Shown piece after piece: positions 1 to 7,200 of a DNA stretch of 24,493 bases. The stretch is from IMG/VR virus record IMGVR_UViG_3300045119_000366, positions 1 through 24,493 of that record; one strand, written 5' to 3'. This DNA is from a virus. Positions within the stretch are counted from its first letter, which is position 1; each line of letters opens with the position of its first letter. Below the pieces are notes generated by a model. The model worked only from the letters and a program-made list of their open reading frames with translations, had not been told where the DNA came from and did not search any database. A program made the position numbers and the translations under genes.

Positions 1-43
1 AGGGCACCGCTCAAGAACACAAGCAGACACAGAAAAAAGATTC

Positions 44-610
44 TCACTTTTTCTCTGGTTTCGATTTTAGGGCAGCATGTCTCTGCTTCAAAAGCTCCAA
101 CCTGTTTGGTACCTTCGACGAAGGTTCAGTCTTCTGAGACGGAACTGAGGCCCGCTGTCCCGGCTTGCTCTCGACCCTGTGGAAAAGGGGGCGTGCGTTG
201 GAGACGTGAGTGACCTTTCCTTGGACTGATGACTGGACGACGACTGTGATTCCACGCATCTTGCGTGGATAATAGGTACGATACGCGTCCTTGTCTTTGA
301 GGAAGACCTTGACAAACTTTGAGTAGAAAGAGATCGGATTCTTGACATCCCTCACAGGATCCATGCGTCTCATGATGTCGTTCACGAGCGGGATCGGATG
401 CGTCTTTCCCTTAGATTCTGGATTGAAGATGAGTGTCAACACCTCTCGTTCGGCCGCGGTCAATCTCTTGAGATCGATCGCATGCGCCTTTCCTTGAAAG
501 TTCGCATTGAGGATCATGACCTCTTTCTGGTCGTCTGTCAGTTCCTCGGGTGGAGCTCCCGTGTGAAATCTGTACGTGAACCTGACGATGCTTCCCGGGA
601 TCAACCTCAT
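44..610 (-). CDS. Conserved-looking phage protein of unknown function, 188 aa
   Basis: I do not recognise a named family. The N-terminal half looks folded: a short beta-like start (MRLIPGSIVRFTYRF), then a stretch with the pattern 'hhhhLNANFQGKAHAIDL' that resembles small phage proteins of unknown function whose core reads roughly 'NPxxxGKxHxLxL'. A middle part (about residues 70-130) is rich in Lys/Arg and aromatic residues (ISFYSKFVKVFLK, YRTYYPRKMRG). The last 50 residues are Ser/Pro/Lys-rich and probably disordered. The start ATG overlaps the stop of the 65-aa gene upstream (ATGA), which implies translational coupling and supports this start. It is the last gene of the recombinase operon inside the window, so a DNA metabolism role is possible but is only inferred from position. 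Confidence 0.75.
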   Translation of the reverse strand: MRLIPGSIVRFTYRFHTGAPPEELTDDQKEVMILNANFQGKAHAIDLKRLTAAEREVLTLIFNPESKGKTHPIPLVNDIMRRMDPVRDVKNPISFYSKFVKVFLKDKDAYRTYYPRKMRGITVVVQSSVQGKVTHVSNARPLFHRVESKPGQRASVPSQKTEPSSKVPNRLELLKQRHAALKSKPEKK

Positions 611-804
611 GTCTCATCAGCCTCCGGTGGATCGATCACGACTGCCAACACAGACTTCTCATCGAATATCTTCAGGATCGATGTCAATAGCCGATCATGA
701 TCCGGATCATCGTGATCGATGGAGATCCACTGATGATCCGGATCGTTGGACCTGAGAGGCATGTTCTTAGGCCACGCAAACATGGCTCTGATCATGCATC
801 TCAT
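607..804 (-). CDS. Small acidic protein, 65 aa, unknown function
   Basis: This short ORF fills the space between the RecA-like gene (6-base gap) and the 188-aa gene (ATGA overlap), and this fit is the main support for it. The middle is strongly Asp/His-rich (SNDPDHQWISIDHDDPDHDR). The C-terminal half, ILKIFDEKSVLAVVIDPPE, reads like a beta-alpha-beta fold. Several in-frame Met codons near the N terminus leave the exact start uncertain. The DNA encoding the Asp/His stretch holds a dense cluster of GATC palindromes, so its composition may be shaped by DNA sequence as well as by protein function. No family is recognised. Confidence 0.55.
   Translation of the reverse strand: MRCMIRAMFAWPKNMPLRSNDPDHQWISIDHDDPDHDRLLTSILKIFDEKSVLAVVIDPPEADET
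697..744. repeat. Two GATC-centred palindromes 35 bp apart
   Basis: A perfect 14-bp palindrome, ATGATCCGGATCAT, lies at 697-710. A second copy of its 10-bp core, GATCCGGATC, lies at 735-744. The surrounding 60 bases contain seven GATC tetramers. The palindromes lie inside the 65-aa ORF. They could be a protein binding site or methylation-sensitive site, or a by-product of the Asp-rich coding sequence. Confidence 0.5.
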
Positions 805-810
805 TTTCGA

Positions 811-2097
811 TCAACCTTCAGATTCGACGGCTGACTCTGCCATCTCAGCGACTGCCTCAGCGTCCGTGAATGACTCCGGATCGATCTCCTGATCTGGGAT
901 CGACTTGGCATCGTACTTGACGATTAGGTGCTTGTCGAGCAGGTTCATGCAGTGCTCGTAGAAGGCGGTGTCTCCCGTGAAGAACTCACTGAATTTCCCG
1001 GCACGAAACTGGAGATCATCTTTCACCTCGATCGTCTGGTTCCCCTTCTCATCCGTCGATTTGACCATGGGAACCTTGTACATGTGCATCCATCCGGTCT
1101 TCTTCTTGATCTCTCCGCGATGGTGCAGATAGTCTCGGATGCTGTTCGCATCGTCGATACCGTTCGAGAAGAGGATGTCAAACTCACATGCACGCAGAGG
1201 AGGTCCGAGTCGACCCTTGACGACCTTGGCCCGAGTATGCACCCCGGTCACGACCACGTCCCGTTTCTTCTCCTTCTTCTCTTTCTTGTCCTTCTTACCC
1301 TTCTTCTCATCCTCACTGTCATCGTCATCATCGTCGACGATCGCGGCCTCGACTGACTTGAGCTCGGTCGATCTGAAGAGACGCACGCGCACGGAGGCAT
1401 GGTAGGGGACGGCCTTACCACCCGGTGTTCCCATGGGATCTCCGAACCTGACCCCGATCTTCGTCTTCATCTGGTTCGTGAAGACGAGCGTCACCCTCTC
1501 ACGACCCACCGTCTTCGTCAGCTTTCGCATCATCTTGGCGATCGCCTTGGCCTGCAGACCGACTCGGGAGTTGGGATCCCAGTCGCCCTCCAGCTCAGCC
1601 CGTGGAGGAGTCGCGGCGATGGAGTCCCACACGATCGTGATCACTCGCTTCACGTCCTTGGCACGGGCCAAGTTGATCACTTTCTCGATGTTCTCACCGA
1701 CCGCCTCCACCGATCCGCACTGGAGGTAGACCAACCTGCTCAGATCCAGACCGACCCGCTGCGCGAACTCCGGGTTCAGAGCATTCTCCTCGTCAATGTA
1801 GACGGCGAGACCACCCTTACGCTGTGTGTTCGCGAGAATGTGGGTCACGAGGAGAGACTTTCCAGTCGCCTCCTCACCCATGATCTCAGTGATCTTCCCG
1901 ACAGGAACACCACCGTTCCTCCGATTACAGATGATGTAGTTGAGGAGCGTGCTGCCCGTGTCGACGAAATCCTTGACATCTGTCGGATTGTCCTCATCGC
2001 TCGCCAGCGACCAGGCCATCTTCTCATCAGTGTCCTTGTTGAGAGCGTTGATCAGAGCCTTGCTGATCTGTAGGACCTCGTCCTCCTGCTTCTTCAT
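811..2097 (-). CDS. recA: RecA/UvsX-like recombinase with a charged insertion, 428 aa
   Basis: ATP-dependent strand-exchange protein for phage recombination and recombination-dependent replication. Walker A is GEEATGKS (residues 74-81), followed by the RecA-type IDEENALNPEFAQRVGLD. Walker B is VITIVWDSI (D158). The L2 region with its NQ pair (FTNQMKTKIGVRF, about 207-219) and GTPGGKAV follow. HTRAKVVKGRLGPPLRACEFDI matches the conserved RecA beta-strands near the end of the core. Between two of those strands, at residues 250-279, sits an insertion of about 30 residues: an Asp run followed by a Lys/Glu run. The C terminus is acidic, as in other RecA proteins. The start has a good Shine-Dalgarno (GAGGAAGG) and overlaps the stop of the upstream 166-aa gene (ATGA). 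It lies in one operon with the gp32-like protein. The family call is secure; RecA versus UvsX subtype is not resolved. Confidence 0.95.
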   Translation of the reverse strand: MKKQEDEVLQISKALINALNKDTDEKMAWSLASDEDNPTDVKDFVDTGSTLLNYIICNRRNGGVPVGKITEIMGEEATGKSLLVTHILANTQRKGGLAVYIDEENALNPEFAQRVGLDLSRLVYLQCGSVEAVGENIEKVINLARAKDVKRVITIVWDSIAATPPRAELEGDWDPNSRVGLQAKAIAKMMRKLTKTVGRERVTLVFTNQMKTKIGVRFGDPMGTPGGKAVPYHASVRVRLFRSTELKSVEAAIVDDDDDDSEDEKKGKKDKKEKKEKKRDVVVTGVHTRAKVVKGRLGPPLRACEFDILFSNGIDDANSIRDYLHHRGEIKKKTGWMHMYKVPMVKSTDEKGNQTIEVKDDLQFRAGKFSEFFTGDTAFYEHCMNLLDKHLIVKYDAKSIPDQEIDPESFTDAEAVAEMAESAVESEG

Positions 2098-2597
2098 CAG
2101 GCCTTCCTCACTGTGTTCTTCAACTCTTGAAGCATGAAGACGAGGTCGTCAGGATCGTATTGGATGGGATTTTGGAAGAAGTGGCTGATGCTGTCTTTCA
2201 CCTCTTCCACGCTGGTGAAAAAATTCTCACAGAGGACAGTCCTGATCGGAGAGTTGCTCGTGTCCTTGATGTCGACCGTCAGGGCTCGTTCGAAGTGACT
2301 GACAGTCACGCGCAATGTTCCTCGCTCATACTGACACTTGTCGATGAAGTTTCCGAACGGATTGTCAGAGGCGAACTCCCTCCTGCCCGGATCGTCGCAG
2401 GGAGAAAGGTTCCGATCAGAGATGAAGAGAGAGTCAGGAGTCACAGGCAGTGTCACCTGCCGATCTCCCAAGATCGCGTTAGGATTGATGATCTTGTCGA
2501 TCTCTATCTTGTTGGCACCCGCCCTCTTGATCCCCTCGACGATCAGCCCATCGAGTCCTGGACTCAGGTCATGAATGCGAAAGAAAGAGCCCATCAC
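2097..2597 (-). CDS. Unknown protein between SSB and recombinase genes, 166 aa
   Basis: No family is recognised. The start overlaps the stop of the gp32-like gene (2594-2597) and the stop overlaps the start of the RecA-like gene (2097-2099). Such double coupling is strong evidence that it is translated and suggests a stoichiometric partner of these two proteins. The protein is mixed alpha/beta with no membrane segment. Residues 30-60 look strand-rich (INPNAILGDRQVTLPVTPD), and the C-terminal 40 residues contain amphipathic helices (EEVKDSISHFFQ, DDLVFMLQELKNTVRK). In T4 the loader UvsY bridges gp32 and UvsX, but I see no sequence likeness that would justify that name. A mediator role is inference from location only. 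Confidence 0.8.
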   Translation of the reverse strand: MMGSFFRIHDLSPGLDGLIVEGIKRAGANKIEIDKIINPNAILGDRQVTLPVTPDSLFISDRNLSPCDDPGRREFASDNPFGNFIDKCQYERGTLRVTVSHFERALTVDIKDTSNSPIRTVLCENFFTSVEEVKDSISHFFQNPIQYDPDDLVFMLQELKNTVRKA

Positions 2598-3526
2598 TCA
2601 TCATCTCCTGCCAACTCTCCGAAGGCATCATCGATGCTCTGGGTCCCCACGGTCGCCGCCTTCTCGTTCGAGTGAGTCTCAGCCTTCTTGGAAGAGGGCT
2701 CCTTTCCTTCCTTGCTCCCACTGTACTTCTCAGTTCCACCGCCCACGGAGGCCTCAACCTCCCCGTTGCCCATCCACTTCCTGAGCATCTTCTCGACCTC
2801 AGAACTGGGCACCGCCGGGTACACGTCCTTGATGTTCTTGATCTTGGAGATGATCTCTGCGGAAAACTTCTCATCCTTGCTGATGGGCTTCGCCTTGATC
2901 CCGGCCTTGATCTTGATTGCGGGAAAGCTCTTCGTATTTCCCTTCTCTCCCGGCTTCGCGAAGCTGACGTGCAGGTCGTACGCCTTCTTCGGATTCAGGA
3001 GGATGGTCAGGATCTTCTTGACGTCCTCCTCACCAGGATCGACGCCACACTCCTGCATGCGATCCGGATCGAGAGCCTCAGAGAGGATCTCGGTTCCCTG
3101 GTTGGGAGTCACACCCCAGAACCAGGGTCCCGTCACGACCTCAGTCTTACCGTCAGGACCCTTCGCACGTTCGACCATGGGCACGAAGACGCGGGCCTTC
3201 GCCTGGATCTTCTTGAAGAGCTCCCAGTCGGCCTTGCGGGTCGCCTCTGGCTTGTCCTCTCCATCCGGACCCTTCCAATTGCGCAGTCCTTCCGCGAAGT
3301 CGCAGATGGCACAGTCTTCACCGAAGTTCTTGCTGGGGCAGAGGATCGATGTGTTCTCACCGATCTCGTAGTGGAAGTGCAGCTCGATGAACGTCTCGTC
3401 ACCGAAAGGGTACGCGAGCAGTCGTACGTCGTGCTCATCGCGCGGCTTCCAGATGTCCTTGGCCTTGTCCGTGCGCCTGTTCAGACCTGCCAACTTGGCC
3501 TTCAGCTCAGTGATCGTCATTCCCAT
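2594..3526 (-). CDS. gp32: T4 gp32-like single-stranded DNA binding protein, 310 aa
   Basis: Binds and protects single-stranded DNA during replication and recombination. The N-terminal region ends in a zinc-binding pattern: H50-x12-C63-x8-C72-x2-C75 (CPSKNFGEDCAICDF). This is nearly the spacing of the T4 gp32 ligands (H64, C77, C87, C90). The C terminus is acidic (DDAFGELAGDDE), as expected of the SSB tail that recruits replication partners, and is preceded by a Ser/Lys-rich flexible linker (about 245-295). Its length is close to T4 gp32 (301 aa). A strong Shine-Dalgarno (AAAGGAG) lies upstream; either of the two Met codons at residues 1 and 3 could be used. It is the first gene of the cluster leading to the recombinase. 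Confidence 0.9.
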   Translation of the reverse strand: MGMTITELKAKLAGLNRRTDKAKDIWKPRDEHDVRLLAYPFGDETFIELHFHYEIGENTSILCPSKNFGEDCAICDFAEGLRNWKGPDGEDKPEATRKADWELFKKIQAKARVFVPMVERAKGPDGKTEVVTGPWFWGVTPNQGTEILSEALDPDRMQECGVDPGEEDVKKILTILLNPKKAYDLHVSFAKPGEKGNTKSFPAIKIKAGIKAKPISKDEKFSAEIISKIKNIKDVYPAVPSSEVEKMLRKWMGNGEVEASVGGGTEKYSGSKEGKEPSSKKAETHSNEKAATVGTQSIDDAFGELAGDDE

Positions 3527-3558
3527 GTTCGTTCTTCTCCTTTGTCAGTCGTCACTTA

Positions 3559-4242
3559 TCAGTTGTTCCTGAGCCCCACACGAGGGCGCATATAATTAGG
3601 TTGTCCTGTTCCATCCCGTCCCTTTGCCGAGCATCTGATCAGCTCTTTTACGTACTCTTCTCGAAGTACGTAACGTGGGGTCCCACTAGAGATCCGATGG
3701 AACTTGAAGGCGAGATCGTACTGACAGCGTGGGACCATGATCCATCCTCTTGGGAGGACGAGCACCATGGCGACGTACTCAGCGAGGACGAGAGAGGGAC
3801 GGCACAGTCCATCGATGAGATCGAAAACAGGAGCCGGCAGACAGGAGAAGAGACCTGATGAGATCTCGCCTCTCTTGATCCGATCGAGCTGATCTATTTT
3901 TAACAGAGATCGAAAACCACGCTCTCCCAGGGAGAGACAGATCTCTCCGACAAATCCTCGACTCTCGTTTCCCAACCTAAAGCGCGTTTCCCCTTCCAAG
4001 CTCTTCACCTCATGCCCCAACTCAGGTACGTCGACGCTGTCAGAGTGACCCACAGACATGGGAGGCAGTCCATTGTGGACCCGCCAGGCACGCTCACCGC
4101 AGCCCTCTCCCTCCCTCATGTCAGTGGGATGATATAGGACAGATTCGCTGGGAGTCCACAGTCCTGCGACTGTCCCGGAGAGGGCAGCTCCTAACTCACA
4201 GGCTCCTAGGAAGAGGCTTACGAAGGCGCGTGACGTGCCCAC
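3559..4242 (-). CDS. Uncertain ORF, possible unknown protein, 227 aa
   Basis: This is the only long open frame between the gp32-like gene and the 1211-aa gene. The C-terminal 120 residues look protein-like, with alternating hydrophobic helices and aromatic residues (LLKIDQLDRIKRGEI, YVAMVLVLPRGWIMVP, KFHRISSGTPRYVLREE). The N-terminal 90 residues are Gly/Ser/Glu-rich and less convincing, so the true start may be one of the internal Met codons. Codon choice includes more TTA, CTA, AGG and NNT codons than neighbouring genes, which may mean recent acquisition or no coding at all. No strong ribosome binding site is visible and no family is recognised. A 9-bp inverted repeat lies near its 3' end. 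Opposite-strand reading frames here are less protein-like. Confidence 0.5.
   Translation of the reverse strand: MGTSRAFVSLFLGACELGAALSGTVAGLWTPSESVLYHPTDMREGEGCGERAWRVHNGLPPMSVGHSDSVDVPELGHEVKSLEGETRFRLGNESRGFVGEICLSLGERGFRSLLKIDQLDRIKRGEISSGLFSCLPAPVFDLIDGLCRPSLVLAEYVAMVLVLPRGWIMVPRCQYDLAFKFHRISSGTPRYVLREEYVKELIRCSAKGRDGTGQPNYMRPRVGLRNN
3648..3673. repeat. 9-bp perfect inverted repeat, possible hairpin
   Basis: TTACGTACT at 3648-3656 and AGTACGTAA at 3665-3673 are perfect complements separated by an 8-base loop (CTTCTCGA). No T-run follows on either strand, so it is not a standard terminator. It lies within the uncertain ORF, upstream of the gp32-like gene in the direction of transcription, so it could be an operator or an RNA hairpin in the SSB/recombinase mRNA. 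Confidence 0.45.
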
Positions 4243-4285
4243 GTTCTATGTAATATGTCGATTGGCAGAAGGAACAGAATCTGTC

Positions 4286-7200
4286 TCACTCCTGCCTACC
4301 GGGACGGCGCGGATCTCCGACGGACCTCGCATAGGAGACGGGCTCGTCCCTGTCGTCATCTCTCACTCGAGACTTGGCAGACGACCAACTAGATGAACCG
4401 GCGCTCAGTCCAGAGTGAGAGTCCCCGATCCCCGTGAATGGTCCCATCTCCTTGACGATGTGCTCGATGGCACGTTCGAGGACAGGTGGTTCCGCGCCAC
4501 CACTGCGAGATCGACCGATGTCGTTGATCACGTACAGTGGACCCCTCTTCATGAGATTTCCCGAGTGGAAGTCACCGAAATCGATCCCGAGGTGCTTGAG
4601 CTGAGGGATGATCTTGTCGATCTGAAAGTGCTTCAGCTGGGCCATCACCCTCTTGGTCTCCGTCTCCACTTCACGCTCGACCTCCTGGTCCTGCGGTCCA
4701 CCTCCACCGACGGGCGCGCTCGGACGAGCCTTGGCCGTGCTGGCTCGGAGATTGGGAGCATTTCCCTTCGTCATGACGTCAGGCGCGACTCCATGCGAGT
4801 TTCCCGGCCTGATGTTCGCGTATGGCAGTCCACGTCGCTTCCGGACATCCCGTTCGATCCTGTTCCTGATCATCGCCGTGATCTTCTCAAAGGATCCGTA
4901 GAACACTTCTGCGGCGACGGTCCCCTTCTTACCATCAGGCTCCTCGAAGTAGTTCACGAGACGATCGAACTCATCAGCCTCATCATCAGAGAGTGGTTCG
5001 AGCTGTTCCTGGATCGTCCCGTACACGGGCATCGTCGTGCCAGGAGTCTGCTCGAACCTGAAGACGTCGAAGATCTTGACGATGTTCGGCATGCCACGGC
5101 CCTTCTCCTTGAGCAGGTTGCTCGTGCGTGCCTCCTGGGCGTCGGTCGTCACCTTGAGCACGAGTCCATCCTTGATCAAGTAGGCGACGCCCATCATCCC
5201 CTTTCCGAGTCGTCTCAATGAGGGGACGAAGATCCCCTTCTTGTCCTTGAGCTTCTTGGAGTTTGCCACGAGGACTTTCATCGCACCTGCCAGTCCACCG
5301 AGTTTATCCAGATTCGGAAAATCTGCTTCATTCATCTTCAACTTTACCTCCGCGATCGGTGGTTCTGATCCAGGAGACTCACTGCGTGAACCCAAGTCGA
5401 TCACGACGTAGTCTGACCCTCTCTTCATGACATTTCCCGAGTGCAGGTCATCGTACTTGATCCTATTCGCCTTCAGCTCGTCCAGGATCTCCTTGAGCTG
5501 GAACCTCTCTGCGAATGAGAGGAACCCAGGAAGGAGGGAAGAGTCGTACTTCTTCACTTTCTTGACGATCCCGTTCCAATCGCCTTCCTTCATATTGGCA
5601 AGGGCACCCGATTTGACGATCAGGGTGTCCATGATGGAGAACTTGCGTTCCTCATCGTCACTCATCGGAGAGAGACGTTCCTCCACGATCCCGTATGCGG
5701 AGATGTCAGGAAACCTGAACACGTCGTAGATGTGGACGATGTGCTTTGAGTTCTTTCCCTTGATGTGGTTTGACGCTCTCGCCTCAGTCGGATCTTTCGT
5801 CAGCTTGAGGATGACGGACTTTCCATTGTACTGTGCCTCATACGCCATGCCGTTGTCGCCGCCGCCGATCCCCGTCCTCTTCGATAGGGTCACACCCCGT
5901 CGACCGAGACGATCGATGTTCGATCCCAGGGTCTTGTCCATACGATCCCATGTCGACTCGTCGTCTTCCTGGATCCTCTTCCGTGAATTCCTCTTCATCT
6001 CAGACACGGTCGACTTCATCTCCTTACGCATCCTCCTATAGATCGATGAGAACTCGTCGGAATTCGAGACCAGGTGCGGGTCCATCAGCTGCGAGACCTT
6101 CTTCTTGTCGTTCTCCAAGAGGGACGTGCGGACCGCTGTGGCTGACACACGCCCACCCTCTGACGTCGACTGATCGGGCATCTCTTCGACAACGGCAAGT
6201 GAGGGATCAAACGACATGCCCGGCTCTTGAGGACGAGAGAGCATGCGTCTCATGTCGGAGATCCGATCGCTTCCGACGACGATCGTCACGGCTGTCCCGG
6301 ACTTCATGACACTGTCTCCCTGATCGATCAAGTTTCCCAGGAGACCGGGGACGTAGCCGCTGGATTTTCCGTCGATCTCGGCAGGGTGTATCTCGACACG
6401 AGCCTGCATGTCAGGCAATGATTTCCTGACGATCTCCTCACGCAGGTCCATGGAGAATGGATCGCGCGCGTCCCTCTTCCCATTTCCTGCGATGAAGACG
6501 ATGACCTTGGAGAACCTCTTCCCCAGCTTTCGCATGAGGGCACCGTGGGCCTTCGTGAACGGCTGGTAGCGTCCGATCGTCACTCCGACCTGGTCGGCCT
6601 TGGTCTCAAGCAGGGGGCGCTCCTGGATGGAGCGCTGGAGCTTCTCGATCCTGTTCGGACCCATCGCTACCTGCAGGATGAACCGCTCACCCATCCTGGA
6701 TCGACCGGACCCTCCGATCATGTCGAGGGTATAGCGATAGACACCGAGCAGGCTGCTGGCCTCCGAGAATGCCCGCTCAGTGCGTTGGCTGATGATCGGA
6801 TCGAACTCCTGACGATCGGTGGAACTCGCCCAGTCCTCGTGCAACGCGTTGAGCTCACATCCAAACTGCTCGACGACCGCGCGAGATCGATCGATCGCAC
6901 CTGGGGACGGGGGTTTCGATGAGAGGTAGGAGTCCAGGACCTCCTGCAGTCCTCGCCCAGGAAGTCTCAGGAGCACGCGGGAGAAGGACGGTGACTTTGG
7001 AGAGCGATCACCGAGTCCCTCTTCGAGCAGTGACCATGACAGGCGTGCCATCAGTCCTGGACGCCAGTGTCCATCTGACTCAGTGAGGCCGCGACCCAGT
7101 CGATCCCTCCAGCACCACAACCGACGATTGAGCGCCGTGAACGACTCTCGATCCACGATCTTGCACATGGCACCCGTGTTCAGGTCACGCAGGACGACTC

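Noticed and set aside
928-1405. Plus-strand ORFs over the RecA-like gene, one with a Phe/Leu/Ser-rich run
   Set aside because: They are antisense shadows; the hydrophobic or Ser runs come from the complement of the Asp/Lys/Glu codons of the recombinase insertion.
2672-3595. 307-aa plus-strand ORF opposite the gp32-like gene
   Set aside because: Composition (Leu/Arg/Asp-rich, no domain) is that of an antisense frame, and the minus-strand gene has clear zinc-ligand spacing and an acidic tail.
3591-3596. TATAAT on the plus strand
   Set aside because: No -35 at proper distance and no plus-strand gene downstream; it falls near the 3' end of a minus-strand ORF.
3601-3858. Plus-strand 85-aa ORF with acidic C terminus
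   Set aside because: TTG start without ribosome site, isolated on the wrong strand, and it overlaps the more protein-like minus frame.
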